Shown here: positions 47,284 through 56,892 of the stretch, piece by piece
How the letters are laid out: every line of letters begins with the position of its first letter
Numbering within the stretch: the first letter of the stretch is position 1
Assembly (NCBI RefSeq): GCF_000820515.1
Contig: NZ_JXDG01000041.1
Span: 27,602-91,601 of the forward strand
Reading direction: 5' to 3'
DNA length: 64,000 nucleotides
DNA from: Pseudomonas batumici
GTDB lineage: Bacteria > Pseudomonadota > Gammaproteobacteria > Pseudomonadales > Pseudomonadaceae
Translations under genes and position numbers: made by a program
The notes under the pieces: model-generated
What the model was told of the DNA's origin: nothing
Seen by the model: the letters and a program-made list of their open reading frames with translations, nothing else
The model's database searches: none

Positions 47284-48930
47284 TCAGGTGCCGGCCTGGG
47301 CCTTGGCGATTTCCTGATTACGCAAGATAAAACGTTGCAACTTGCCGCTTGGCGTCTTGGGCAGCTCGTCGACGAATTCGATTTCCCGTGGGTAGGCGTG
47401 GGCCGCCAGGCGCTTGCGCACATGCAGGCGCAACTCTTCGGCCAACTGCGGCTCGGCACGGTACTGCGCGCCGAGCACCACGAAGGCCTTCACCACCTCG
47501 GTACGCTCCGGGCAAGGCTTGCCGACCACCGCCGCCTCCACCACCGCCGGATGTTCCACCAAGGCGCTTTCCACATCGAACGGACCGACCCGGTAGCCCG
47601 AGGTGGTGATCACGTCGTCATTGCGCCCGACGAAGCTGATGCTGCCGTCCGCATTCAGCTCCACGGTGTCGCCGCTGAGGTAGTACCGGCCGACGAAGGC
47701 CTTGGTCTCGAAGCCCTTGTAGCCGTTGAACCAGAACATCGGCGACTGCGAGCGGTCCAGCGCGAGAATCCCCGGCTGCCCGACCGTCAGCTCCCGCTGC
47801 TGCTCGTCCAGCACCACGATGCGATGCCCGGGCGAGGCAAACCCCGCCGAACCGATATGCACCGGATGTTCGAGGCCGTGGTGATTGCACAGCACCATGC
47901 CCATTTCGGTCTGGCCGTAGTGATCGAGAATGGTCACCCCCAGGGTGTCGGCGAACCAGCGGATCACCTCCGGGTTCAGCGGCTCGCCGGCACTGCTGAC
48001 CACCCGCAGGCGGCCCTTGACCCTGCCGGCGAAGGCCTCGCCCGCGGCAATCAGCAAGCGGTAGGCGGTGGGCGATCCGGTGAGGTTGGTGATGCCGTAT
48101 TTCTCGATGATCCGGCAGGTGCTTTCCACACTGAACGGGCCATCGTAGAAGGTGATGGGATGACCCATGCCCAAGGGCCCGGTGATGCCGAAGTAAAGGC
48201 CGTAGGCCCAGCCCGGATCGGCGACGTTCCAGAACGCGTCCTCCGGGCGCAGGTCGACCGCGTCGCGGGTGTAGTTCTGGAACGCGATGATCGCCTTGAG
48301 CGGCACTTCAAGGGGTTTCGCCGGGCCGGTGGTGCCCGAGGTGAACATCAGCAGGAACGGGTCCTCGCCCGTGAGCAGCACCGGCTCGCAGTAGGCCGGG
48401 TAATTGTCCAGTTCGGCCCAGAAGCTGAAATCGCCGCGCGCGATGCCCTGCCCCTTGGGGCCGCCGACCGTGACGATGGCCGGGCAGTCGGCGACTTCGC
48501 TCAGTTTGCCGCGGTTGGCGGCGTCGGTGACCACCAGCTTGGCGCCGGAGCTGCCCAGGCGATGCTCGATGGCCTTGGGGCCGAAGGCGGTGAACAGCGG
48601 CTGGTAGATGGCACCGATGCGCCAGGTGGCGAACAGCGTGACCAGCAGTTCGACATTGCGCGGCAACAGCGCGGCGACCTTGTCGCCACGGCGCACGCCC
48701 TGGGCCAGCAGGAAGTTGGCAAAGCGCCCGGCCTTGTCCTGCAACTCGCTGAAGGTGTAGACCGCACTACTGCCGTCGCGGCCTTCCCAGAACAGCGCGA
48801 TCCGCCCCGGCAAGGCATGCCGGTCGCAGCATTCGATACAGGCGTTGAGCGCCGTCAAAGTCCCTTTGAGGCCCGCTTGGGCCGCTTGCTGATAATCGAA
48901 GTCCGCCGTGGCAGTCTGATAGTCGCGCAT
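47284..48930 (-). CDS. AMP-dependent acyl-CoA synthetase
   Basis: 548 residues of the ANL superfamily. The P-loop is MFTSGTTGPAKPLEVP, followed by LTGSPTAYRLLIAAGE, DHYGQTEMGM, GRNDDVITTSGYRVGPFDVES and the late PKTPSGKLQRF lysine. It activates a carboxylic acid for the pathway encoded downstream. Medium- or short-chain branched acids are likely; the substrate is not determined. It is the first gene of the operon, 155 bases from an AraC regulator on the same strand. Confidence 0.9.
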   Translation of the reverse strand: MRDYQTATADFDYQQAAQAGLKGTLTALNACIECCDRHALPGRIALFWEGRDGSSAVYTFSELQDKAGRFANFLLAQGVRRGDKVAALLPRNVELLVTLFATWRIGAIYQPLFTAFGPKAIEHRLGSSGAKLVVTDAANRGKLSEVADCPAIVTVGGPKGQGIARGDFSFWAELDNYPAYCEPVLLTGEDPFLLMFTSGTTGPAKPLEVPLKAIIAFQNYTRDAVDLRPEDAFWNVADPGWAYGLYFGITGPLGMGHPITFYDGPFSVESTCRIIEKYGITNLTGSPTAYRLLIAAGEAFAGRVKGRLRVVSSAGEPLNPEVIRWFADTLGVTILDHYGQTEMGMVLCNHHGLEHPVHIGSAGFASPGHRIVVLDEQQRELTVGQPGILALDRSQSPMFWFNGYKGFETKAFVGRYYLSGDTVELNADGSISFVGRNDDVITTSGYRVGPFDVESALVEHPAVVEAAVVGKPCPERTEVVKAFVVLGAQYRAEPQLAEELRLHVRKRLAAHAYPREIEFVDELPKTPSGKLQRFILRNQEIAKAQAGT

Positions 48931-49085
48931 GTCCGGAATCTCTCGGTCTTGTTATTGGAAGGAACCGTAGAAAAATCCTGGAAATAGTCGCGCTGTCAGG
49001 GACTTGGGACAATGGTCAAAGCTTTCAACCTGATTGACTGGTTTGGCCAATAACCGGGCCTCCTACAGGTTGCGCGCAAGACGGG

Positions 49086-50102
49086 TCAGTGCACCTCGTT
49101 GAGGATCAGGCTGCGGTAATGTCCCGGATTGGACCCGGACCATTTGCGAAAGGCCTTGTAGAACGAACTGGCGTCGGCGAAGCCCAGCCGTGTGGCGATC
49201 TCGGCGAAGCTGATCGACGGTTCCGCCAGCCAGGCAATCGCCCACTCCTTGCGCACGCTGTCCTTGAGGCCCTGGTAGGTCTGCCCTTCTTCCGCCAGCC
49301 GGCGACGCAGGGTCGAGGCCGACATGCACAATTGCAGGGCCAAGCCTTCGGTTTCCGGCCAGTCCGCGGCGGGCAGCTGGCGCAGGTCCTGGCGGATCCG
49401 GCTGGCCAGGCTCCGGGCATCGCGGTACTTGACCAGGATATTGGCCGGTGCCAGCGCCAGGAACCGCTGCAGTTCCCCGGCACTGCGCTTGATCGGCAGG
49501 TCCAGGCAGTCGGCGGAAAAGATCATCCGGGTGCGCGGCCGGTCAAAGCGCAGGTTCTCGGAAAACATCACCCGATAGTCTTCGCGATAATCCGGCTCGG
49601 CGCAGCGCAACTCGATGGCCAGGATCGGGATACGCCGCCCGGCCAGCCAGCAGGCCACGCCATGGACGATCATCCAGTAGGTGAAATAGGTGAACGGCCG
49701 CAGTGCCTGCCCCTGCGGCTCCAGCAGGACGATTTCCGCCAGGCTCTGCTGGCGCACCAACTGGGCCGGCAGGCGTTCGAGCATCAACGAGAGGAAGCCC
49801 AGCACCGCGTCCAGCCCGGCGGCCACCGTCGGCTGCGCCATGCCCGCGCGGCACAGGTAGGCGAAACTGCCGGCGCGCAGCTTGCGCGGGTCCATGCCGA
49901 AGAACTCGTCATCGTTGCGCCGCGCCAACAGGCGCCACAACCGCGCGTAATCGCTGGCCGGGACCCGGGCATCGGCCTGTTCCAGCAGCGCCGGGGCGAT
50001 CCCGAGCTTGTCCAGCACCTGAATGGTGTCCGCACCGGGGGCGCAACTCTGCAGCAGTGCCTCGTGCACCAGGTGGATGGAGATGGTGTCTTTTTCCGAC
50101 AT
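49086..50102 (-). CDS. AraC-family transcriptional regulator
   Basis: 338 residues. An N-terminal arabinose-binding-like domain (LDKLGIAPALLEQADARVPASDYARLWRLLARR, of the OruR/ArgR-like branch) is followed by a C-terminal double helix-turn-helix (LCMSASTLRRRLAEEGQTYQGLKDSVRKEWA, SISFAEIATRLGFADASSFYKAFRKWSG). It probably activates the acyl-CoA operon immediately downstream. The inducer is unknown. Confidence 0.9.
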   Translation of the reverse strand: MSEKDTISIHLVHEALLQSCAPGADTIQVLDKLGIAPALLEQADARVPASDYARLWRLLARRNDDEFFGMDPRKLRAGSFAYLCRAGMAQPTVAAGLDAVLGFLSLMLERLPAQLVRQQSLAEIVLLEPQGQALRPFTYFTYWMIVHGVACWLAGRRIPILAIELRCAEPDYREDYRVMFSENLRFDRPRTRMIFSADCLDLPIKRSAGELQRFLALAPANILVKYRDARSLASRIRQDLRQLPAADWPETEGLALQLCMSASTLRRRLAEEGQTYQGLKDSVRKEWAIAWLAEPSISFAEIATRLGFADASSFYKAFRKWSGSNPGHYRSLILNEVH

Positions 50103-50162
50103 TGGCCGTCACTCAAGCCCTGTACTGATCCGTGTGGCGGCTATCTTAACAGCGCCCGTCCC

Positions 50163-50264
50163 CTGTAGGAGCCAGCTTGCTGGCGATGAACGTCGCCACA
50201 CCGCGATCATACTGATGCCCCGCGTTATCGTTGACGACCATCGCCAGCAAGCTGGCTCCTACAA
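50163..50264. repeat. REP-type inverted repeat pair
   Basis: Arms CTGTAGGAGCCAGCTTGCTGG... and complement with a spacer of about 55 bases, between the divergent AraC and dehalogenase genes. Confidence 0.85.
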
Positions 50265-50368
50265 GTCGGTGTTTCAACACACTTCATGAACAGGCGCACC
50301 ACGCTTTGCGCCTTGCCCCGTTCGCCGTGGGTCTTAGGATGTACGCAACCCTCACAAGGAGTCACTCC

Positions 50369-51244
50369 ATGTTCGCCGGATTCCGGAAAGACCAGCGCCA
50401 CGTCAACGGTGTGGACATTGCCTACCGCATCGGCGGCAGCGGGCCAGGCCTGCTGCTGCTGCACGGCCACCCGCAGACGCATGTCATCTGGCACAAGGTC
50501 GCCGGTGACCTGGCCAAACACTTCACCGTGGTCGCCGCCGACCTGCGCGGCTATGGCGACAGCACCCGGCCAGCGGCCGACGAGCAGCACCTCAACTACT
50601 CCAAGCGCGAGATGGGCCGCGACGGCGTGGCCCTGATGGAGTCCCTGGGTTTCAGCGAGTTCTCGATCCTCGCCCACGACCGCGGCGCCCGCGTCGCCCA
50701 TCGCCTGGCCCTCGACCATCCCCAGGCTGTGCAACGCCTGGTGCTGCTGGATATCGCCCCGACCCTGGCGATGTACACCCAGACCGACGAAGCCTTCGCC
50801 CGCGCCTACTGGCACTGGTTCTTCCTGATCCGCCCGGCACCGCTGCCGGAAACCCTGATCGAAGCCAACCCCGAACAGTACCTGCGCAGCGTGATGGGCA
50901 GTCGCAGCGCCGGCCTCAAGCCCTTTACCGACGAAGCCTTCAGCGAATATGTGCGCTGCATCAGCCTGCCCGGCAGCGCGCGCGGCATCTGCGAAGACTA
51001 CCGCGCCAGCGCCGGCATCGACCTGGAACACGACCGCGCCGACATCGAGGCCGGGCGCTCGCTGAACATGCCGCTGCTGGCGCTCTGGGGCGCCGAAGGC
51101 ACCGTGGGCCGCTGCTTCGATCCGCTGCGCGAATGGCAGAAGGTCGCCACCGATGTGCGCGGCAAGGCCCTGCCCGGCGGTCACTACCTGGCCGAGGAAG
51201 TCCCGGAACAGTTGCTCGGCGAAGTCCTGGCCTTCCTGCGCTGA
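50369..51244 (+). CDS. Alpha/beta hydrolase, haloacetate dehalogenase-like
   Basis: 291 residues from the ATG at 50369, with AAGGAG upstream. It matches fluoroacetate/haloacetate dehalogenases: LLLHGHPQTHVIWHKVA, the nucleophile aspartate in ILAHDRGARVAHRLALDHP, the halide-site segment YWHWFFL and the histidine in GGHYLAEEVPE. These enzymes release halide from haloacetates; many homologues in soil bacteria act on other small esters or epoxides. It is followed by dctA, which would import dicarboxylates rather than haloacetates. Confidence 0.85.
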   Translation: MFAGFRKDQRHVNGVDIAYRIGGSGPGLLLLHGHPQTHVIWHKVAGDLAKHFTVVAADLRGYGDSTRPAADEQHLNYSKREMGRDGVALMESLGFSEFSILAHDRGARVAHRLALDHPQAVQRLVLLDIAPTLAMYTQTDEAFARAYWHWFFLIRPAPLPETLIEANPEQYLRSVMGSRSAGLKPFTDEAFSEYVRCISLPGSARGICEDYRASAGIDLEHDRADIEAGRSLNMPLLALWGAEGTVGRCFDPLREWQKVATDVRGKALPGGHYLAEEVPEQLLGEVLAFLR

Positions 51245-51357
51245 ACCGCTGGCCCCCAAGGCACTGATCCACCCCTTCCCCCATGGGCCTCCGCCAACGG
51301 CCCATGACGGGATCGGCTTGCCCCCTCTTCCCCCAAACCCGCGACGAGACAATAACA

Positions 51358-52671
51358 ATGACAATCCGCAAACTGCTGGGAACCCTGTATATCCAGGTGG
51401 TCATCGCCATTGTGCTGGGGGTGTTGATCGGTCACCACTGGCCGCAGACCGGCATCGACCTCAAGCCCCTGGGCGACGGTTTCATCAAGCTGATCAAGAT
51501 GATCATCGGCCCGATCATCTTCTGCACGGTGGTCTCCGGCATCACCAGCATGCACGACGTGAAACAGGTCGGGCGGGTGGGCGGCAAGGCGCTGCTTTAC
51601 TTCGAAATCGTCTCCAGCCTCGCCCTGGCGATCGGCCTGCTGGCCGCCCATGCCTTGCACCCGGGCTCGGGTTTCAATGTCGATGTGAAAACCCTCGACA
51701 CCTCGGCCATCGCCAACTTCGTCGGCCAGGCCCAGCATGGCGAAGGCGTGACCGGTTTCCTGCTGCATGTAATCCCCACCACCTTCTTCGACGCCTTCGC
51801 CCAGGGCGAGATCCTGCCGGTGCTGTTCGTCTCGATCCTGTTCGGCCTGGCGCTGGTGATGGTCGGCGAAAAGGCCCGCCCGCTGGTGGGGGTGATTCAC
51901 CAGGCCAGCGAGGTGTTCTTCCGCATCGTCGGCATGATCGCCCGGGTGGCGCCGATCGGCGCGTTCGGGGCGATGGCCTTCACCATCGGCAAATACGGCC
52001 TGGGCTCGCTGCTGCCGCTGATGAAGCTGGTCGGCACCTTCTACCTGACCGCCTTCATCTTCATCATCTGCGTACTGGGCAGCATCGCCCGCTATGCCGG
52101 TTTCAGCATCTGGCGCCTGCTGGGCTACATCAAGTCGGAACTGCTGATCGTGCTCGGCACCAGTTCGTCGGAGTCCGCCCTGCCGCAACTGATCCAGAAG
52201 CTGGAAAGCCTGGGCTGCTCCAAGGGCGTGGTGGGCATCGTGGTGCCCACCGGCTACACCTTCAACCTCGACGGCACCAATATCTACATGACCCTGGCGG
52301 TGCTGTTCCTGGCCCAGGCGACCAATATCGACCTGACGCTGGAGCAACAGCTGACCTTGCTGGCGGTGACCATGCTCACCTCCAAGGGTGCCGGCGCGGT
52401 GGTCGGTGCCGGCTTCGTCGCCCTGGCCGCGAGCCTTGCGGTGGTGCCGACCGTACCGGTGGCGGCGATGGTGCTGATCCTCGGGGTGGACCGGTTCATG
52501 GCCGAGTGTCGCTCCCTGACCAACATCATTGGCAACGCCGTGGCCTCGCTGGTGGTGGCGGCCTGGGAAGGCGAACTGGACCGCGACAAGATGGCGCCGA
52601 TTGCCCTCAAGCGCGAACGCAAGGCCCTGGCTGCCCAGGCGGCGACCGATACGACCAAGGCAACCACATAA
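51358..52671 (+). CDS. dctA: DctA: C4-dicarboxylate:cation symporter
   Basis: 437 residues of the DAACS family with eight membrane segments and two re-entrant loops. Signatures are the serine-rich GTSSSESALPQLIQKL and the substrate/cation site GYTFNLDGTNIYMTL. It takes up succinate, fumarate and malate (orotate in some). The start at 51358 opens MTIRKLLGTLYIQVV, with an AT-rich spacer and no strong ribosome site. A second dctA may be present elsewhere in such genomes. Confidence 0.93.
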   Translation: MTIRKLLGTLYIQVVIAIVLGVLIGHHWPQTGIDLKPLGDGFIKLIKMIIGPIIFCTVVSGITSMHDVKQVGRVGGKALLYFEIVSSLALAIGLLAAHALHPGSGFNVDVKTLDTSAIANFVGQAQHGEGVTGFLLHVIPTTFFDAFAQGEILPVLFVSILFGLALVMVGEKARPLVGVIHQASEVFFRIVGMIARVAPIGAFGAMAFTIGKYGLGSLLPLMKLVGTFYLTAFIFIICVLGSIARYAGFSIWRLLGYIKSELLIVLGTSSSESALPQLIQKLESLGCSKGVVGIVVPTGYTFNLDGTNIYMTLAVLFLAQATNIDLTLEQQLTLLAVTMLTSKGAGAVVGAGFVALAASLAVVPTVPVAAMVLILGVDRFMAECRSLTNIIGNAVASLVVAAWEGELDRDKMAPIALKRERKALAAQAATDTTKATT

Positions 52672-52673
52672 CC

Positions 52674-52774
52674 CTGTGGGAGCCGGCTTGCCGGCGATGG
52701 CGGCCACACAGTCGATGCAAGTCTCGCGGGCCTCATCGCTGCGATGCGGCGTCCCGACAAGCCAGCTCCTACAG
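52674..52774. repeat. REP-type inverted repeat pair
   Basis: First of two tandem pairs after dctA. The arms (CCTGTGGGAGCCGGCTTGCC... and a diverged complement) are less perfect than in the other pairs. Confidence 0.75.
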
Positions 52775-52813
52775 GGTGTGGGGCAACACGATACGTTGCG
52801 GTGATACGCCAAA

Positions 52814-52912
52814 TTGTGGGAGCCGGCTTGCTGGCGATGACGGCCACATAGGCGATGTAGGACTTGCGGGCCTCATCGTCGGAACGCCGCCCGCAGCAAG
52901 CCGGCTCCTACA
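52814..52912. repeat. REP-type inverted repeat pair
   Basis: Second of two tandem pairs between dctA and the LysR gene, 40 bases after the first, with arms TTGTGGGAGCCGGCTTGCTGG... and complement. Confidence 0.8.
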
Positions 52913-53016
52913 AGGTTCGTGCAATGCTTGAGACTCCGGCGCTGCCACGATGCTTTCGCCCTTCCCATCCAATGCTATTCTGGCGGCTCCTGCCGCCAGT
53001 GTTCGTTGCTTCGTCC

Positions 53017-53931
53017 ATGAGCCCAAAGAAAGACACCGTGCCCCTGCCCGAAGACCTGCGCGTATTCCTGACCGTCATCCGCAAGGGCGGCTTCGCGGCC
53101 GCCGCCGATGAACTGGGCCTGTCGCCCGCCTACGTCAGCAAGCGCATCCAGATCCTCGAAACCACCCTCGCCACCCGCCTGCTGCACCGCACCAGCCGGC
53201 GTATCGCCCTGACCGAAGATGGCGAGCGGGTGCAACGCTGGGCGGTACGCATCCTCGAGGACTTCCAGCAACTCAACGACGAACTGTCCGAAGCCCACGA
53301 CAGCCCCAGCGGCCGCCTGCACCTGTGCAGCAGCTTCGGCTTCGGGCGCAATCACGTGGCCCCGGCGCTGTCGTTGCTGGCCGAGCGCTACCCGGACCTG
53401 GAGATCCGTCTGGACCTGTTCGACCGTGTGGTGGACATCGTCAGCGAGGGTTTCGACCTGGAAATCCGCGTGGGCGACGACATCCCCGGCCAGCATATCG
53501 GCCGGCGCCTGGTGAGCAATCGACGGGTGCTGTGCGCGGCGCCCGCCTACCTGGAACGGCGTGGCATGCCGCAGCAGTTGAGCGACCTGGAACAGCACGA
53601 CTGCCTGGTACTCAAGGAACGCGACAACGCCTTCGGCATCTGGAACCTGGAGCGTGACGGCAGCCAGGACAGCGTGCGGGTGCGCGGGCCGTTGTCATCC
53701 AACAGCGGCGAGATCGTCCTGCAATGGGCCTTGGATGGACGCGGCATCCTGCTGCGCTCCCTGTGGGACGTCAAACCGCTGCTGGAACAGGGTCGACTGG
53801 TGCGGGTGCTGGACGACTACACCCAGAGCGCGAATGTCTGGGCGGTGTACCCGACGCGACTGGCGTACTCGGGCAAATTGCGGGTGTGTGTGGAGTTTCT
53901 GCAGGAGCACTTTCGACAGCTGTCGATCTAG
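53017..53931 (+). CDS. LysR-family transcriptional regulator
   Basis: 304 residues from the ATG at 53017 (MSPKKDTVPLPEDLRVFLTVIRKGGFAAAADELGLSPAYVSKRI). The helix-turn-helix is at about 12-70 and the effector-binding domain fills the rest. It is related to regulators of dicarboxylate/tartrate-type loci. It sits after dctA and faces the leuDC pair tail to tail. A REP pair follows. Its target is not clear. Confidence 0.9.
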   Translation: MSPKKDTVPLPEDLRVFLTVIRKGGFAAAADELGLSPAYVSKRIQILETTLATRLLHRTSRRIALTEDGERVQRWAVRILEDFQQLNDELSEAHDSPSGRLHLCSSFGFGRNHVAPALSLLAERYPDLEIRLDLFDRVVDIVSEGFDLEIRVGDDIPGQHIGRRLVSNRRVLCAAPAYLERRGMPQQLSDLEQHDCLVLKERDNAFGIWNLERDGSQDSVRVRGPLSSNSGEIVLQWALDGRGILLRSLWDVKPLLEQGRLVRVLDDYTQSANVWAVYPTRLAYSGKLRVCVEFLQEHFRQLSI

Positions 53932-53937
53932 CAATAC

Positions 53938-54039
53938 CTGTAGGAGCGAGCTTGCTCGCGATGGACGTCAACGATAACGCTGGGCACCTGATACCCCGCG
54001 GTGTCCTGACTACCATCGCGAGCAAGCTCGCTCCTACAA
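53938..54039. repeat. REP-type inverted repeat pair
   Basis: Arms CCTGTAGGAGCGAGCTTGCTCG... and complement, between the convergent LysR and leuD genes. Confidence 0.85.
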
Positions 54040-54073
54040 AGGACCAATGCTCGCTTAACTGAACGTATTGGCT

Positions 54074-54688
54074 TCAGGCCAACCAGGGATTGGCCTGCAA
54101 ATGCGCCCGTTCGAACGCCCTGATCTCCTCGCTACGCTGCAAGGTCGTGCCGATGGCATCCAAACCCAGCATCAACGCGTTCTTGCGCAGCGCATCGATC
54201 TGGAACTCGATGACACTGCCATCCTGCAAACGGATCTGCTGAGCCTCGAGATCAATGGTGATCTCGGCACTCTGCGACTGGCTCACCACCTGCCCCAGCC
54301 GCTGCACGGTCGCTTCGTCCAGGGTGATCAACAACACCCCGTTGCGCTGGCAGTTATCGTAGAAGATCCCGGCGAAACTGCTGCCGATCAACGCCCGGAT
54401 CCCCACCTGCTTCAAGCCCCACACCGCATGTTCACGGCTGGAGCCGCAACCGAAGTTCGGCCCGACCACCATGAAGCGGGCATCTTTCCAGGCCGGCTGG
54501 TTCAGCACGAACCCGGGGTTGGGTTCACCCGAAGGCAAGACCCGCAGGTCGAAGAACAACCCGCGGTCCAGCCCGTTGCGATCGATCCCCTTGAGAAACT
54601 GTTTGGGCATAATCACGTCGGTGTCGATATTGGCCGCCAGCATCGGCGCGGCCTTGCCGGTGACTTGGGAAAACGGCTGCATGCTCAT
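54074..54688 (-). CDS. leuD: 3-isopropylmalate dehydratase small subunit (LeuD-like)
   Basis: 204 residues from the ATG at 54688 (MSMQPFSQVTGKAAPMLAANIDTDVIMPKQFLK). The active-site loop GPNFGCGSSREHAVWGL is intact. The start overlaps the TGA of leuC (ATGA-type coupling). It forms the swivelling domain that completes the LeuC active site. There is no leuB beside it, and the regulator on its other side is convergent, so it may be a paralogue to the leucine operon copy. Confidence 0.88.
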   Translation of the reverse strand: MSMQPFSQVTGKAAPMLAANIDTDVIMPKQFLKGIDRNGLDRGLFFDLRVLPSGEPNPGFVLNQPAWKDARFMVVGPNFGCGSSREHAVWGLKQVGIRALIGSSFAGIFYDNCQRNGVLLITLDEATVQRLGQVVSQSQSAEITIDLEAQQIRLQDGSVIEFQIDALRKNALMLGLDAIGTTLQRSEEIRAFERAHLQANPWLA

Positions 54689-56106
54689 GGCCTTGGCTCC
54701 AGGTGGCGAATATCGGTCAGGTGTCCGGCAATGGCGGCCGCGGCGACCATCGCCGGGCTCATCAAATGCGTACGGGCCCCGGCGCCCTGGCGCCCTTCGA
54801 AATTGCGGTTGGTGCTGGAGGCGCAGCGGTCGCCGGGCTCCAGCACGTCGTCGTTCATCGCCAGGCACATCGAACAGCCCGATTGCCGCCACTCGAAACC
54901 GGCCTCGATAAACACCGCCGCCAACCCTTCGGCCTCGGCCTGATCACGTACCTGGGTGGAACCGGGCACGATCATCGCCCGCACATGCCTGGCCACGTGC
55001 TGGCCGCGCACCACCCGGGCGGCATCCCGCAGGTCCTCGATCCGGGCGTTGGTGCAGGAGCCGATAAAGGCGTGGCTGATCACGATCTGGTTCAGCGGCA
55101 TGCCGGCCTCCAGCCCCATGTAGTCCAAGGCGCGGCGCATGTCCTGGCGCAGGATCGGGTCGCTGATGTCTTGCGGATCCGGCACGCTTGCGCCGATGGG
55201 CGCCGCCTGATCCGGGCTGGTGCCCCAGGTGACCATGGGTTCCAGCGTCCCGGCATCCAGCTCGACTTCGCGGTCGAAGCGCGCGCCGACATCGCTGTAC
55301 AAGGTCCGCCAGGAGGCCACGGCCTGCTCCCACAGCTCGCCCTTGGGTGCCCGGGGCTTGTCCTTGAGATAGGCGAAGACTTTCTCGTCCGGGGCCATGA
55401 AGGCACCGCGCGCCCCCGCCTCCACCGCCATATTGCAGATGGTCATGCGCGCCTCGACGCTCAGGGCATCGATGGTCGAACCACGGAACTCGATGGCATA
55501 GCCGGTGGCCCCGGAAGCGCCGATCCTGCCGATCAGCGCCATGATCACGTCCTTGGACGTCAGCCCCGGCGCCAGCTCGCCGCCGACCGTCACCCGCATC
55601 GTCTTCAGGCGTTTGTAGACCAAGGTCTGGGACGCCAGCAGGTGCTCGATCTCCGAGGTCCCGATACCGAAACCGAAAGCCCCCAACGCGCCATAGGTGG
55701 TGGTGTGACTGTCACCGGCGGCCACTACCATGCCCGGCAGGATAAAACCCTGTTCGGGCGCAATCACATGTTCGATGCCCTGGCGCTTGTCAAGTACGTC
55801 GAACAGATCTATACCGAAATCTTCACAGTTCTCGGCCAGGTAGGACACCTGCCGCGCACCTCCGGCATCCGGCATCGCGGCAATGCGCTTGGGCGCGGTG
55901 GGGTTCACATGGTCGACCACGGCCAGGGCGGTATTCGCCCGCCAGATGCCGCGCCGGGCTTCGCGCAGGCCGCTGAAGGCCTGGGGGCTGGTGTATTCGT
56001 TGATGACCTGACGGTCGATATACAGCAGGACATGGCCCTGGTCATCGAGGCGACACACCGTATGGGAATCGATGTGCTTGTCGTAGAGGGTTCTGGTTTG
56101 AGTCAT
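54685..56106 (-). CDS. leuC: 3-isopropylmalate dehydratase large subunit-like protein (LeuC paralogue)
   Basis: 473 residues of the aconitase family. The 4Fe-4S cysteines are in HAFIGSCTNARIEDLRDAA and SGCSMCLAMNDD. GDSHTTTYGALGAFGFGIGTSEIEH and ICNMAVEAGARGAFMAPDE are family segments. The usual DHNVPT motif of leucine-pathway LeuC is here DHVNPT, and the N-terminal third is divergent, so the substrate may be a different 2-alkylmalate such as citramalate. This comparison relies on memory of the canonical protein. Confidence 0.85.
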   Translation of the reverse strand: MTQTRTLYDKHIDSHTVCRLDDQGHVLLYIDRQVINEYTSPQAFSGLREARRGIWRANTALAVVDHVNPTAPKRIAAMPDAGGARQVSYLAENCEDFGIDLFDVLDKRQGIEHVIAPEQGFILPGMVVAAGDSHTTTYGALGAFGFGIGTSEIEHLLASQTLVYKRLKTMRVTVGGELAPGLTSKDVIMALIGRIGASGATGYAIEFRGSTIDALSVEARMTICNMAVEAGARGAFMAPDEKVFAYLKDKPRAPKGELWEQAVASWRTLYSDVGARFDREVELDAGTLEPMVTWGTSPDQAAPIGASVPDPQDISDPILRQDMRRALDYMGLEAGMPLNQIVISHAFIGSCTNARIEDLRDAARVVRGQHVARHVRAMIVPGSTQVRDQAEAEGLAAVFIEAGFEWRQSGCSMCLAMNDDVLEPGDRCASSTNRNFEGRQGAGARTHLMSPAMVAAAAIAGHLTDIRHLEPRP

Positions 56107-56390
56107 GGTGGCGCTCGCAGGAAGGAAAGTACGCGAGGCTGTCGGATCACGGCGGCAGGCCGACAGACGTCGCGCCCATCATAGGCGGCGGCAACGGTCC
56201 ATCAATGGCGGGAGGGTGATGGCTGGGAACATGGATCGTGTTGGATCGGACGAGTAGTCATTGTCATCAGTGACTTATAACCGACACAATAGAAAGGTAC
56301 TACACGATATAACCATGCAACCGACAGCCCGCAAAAGAACGGCCGACTTGAGCTATAAAATGGACAGGACAGGAACTGAAAGGAATTCTG

Positions 56391-56816
56391 ATGATCACAG
56401 ACACAGATAACGGTACCAAAAAGCTTGGAGTACTGCTTGCCATGAGACCCAGCCTATCGAATCTCGTCAAGTCACAGAAAATAGCATTTGGCCTTGCGTT
56501 GGCGGGCATTGCGGCGCTGTTCGGCGCCAAACGACTGATTGAGTGGGCACTTAAGGAGCCGGTGGCCGAGTCCTGGGTCGATCTGACGCTGGTACTGTCG
56601 GCCTACCTGTATTTTTTCATGATCCCTGCCCTCCAGGCCCATATCAGCAAAAAGCTGAGGAAGCGTGCCGCCCGCCGTCAGAGGCAGGCACCCGACCAGG
56701 TCACCGCACCCGTCAGCGTGACGGTGACCACGACGCCATGGCCGGAGAAACAACCACAAGAGCGCCTGGCCCGCCCCGTGCCGCGTCGAGACCAGACCGC
56801 CAGGACCGGACGCTGA
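56391..56816 (+). CDS. Hypothetical small membrane protein
   Basis: 141 residues. Two hydrophobic segments (IAFGLALAGIAALFGAKRLIEWAL at about 30-52 and LTLVLSAYLYFFMIPALQA at about 65-83) are followed by a basic, proline-rich tail (RKRAARRQRQAPDQ). The ribosome site is GAAAGGAA. I do not recognise a family. The tail is compatible with a cytoplasmic nucleic-acid or lipid contact, but that is speculation. Confidence 0.55.
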   Translation: MITDTDNGTKKLGVLLAMRPSLSNLVKSQKIAFGLALAGIAALFGAKRLIEWALKEPVAESWVDLTLVLSAYLYFFMIPALQAHISKKLRKRAARRQRQAPDQVTAPVSVTVTTTPWPEKQPQERLARPVPRRDQTARTGR

Positions 56817-56841
56817 GCCGCTGACACTACACGCAAGACAG

Positions 56842-56866
56842 AACGGGGAGCCAAGGCTCCCCGTTT
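56842..56866. terminator. Bidirectional hairpin between convergent small genes
   Basis: AACGGGGAGCC and its near-perfect complement with a short loop, followed by a short T stretch on each strand. A closely similar stem (GGGGAG...CTCCCC then GTTTCG) ends the DUF6124 gene at 59357-59373. Confidence 0.75.
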
Positions 56867-56892
56867 CGTTATCTGGCCAATAGGTAAGCGGA

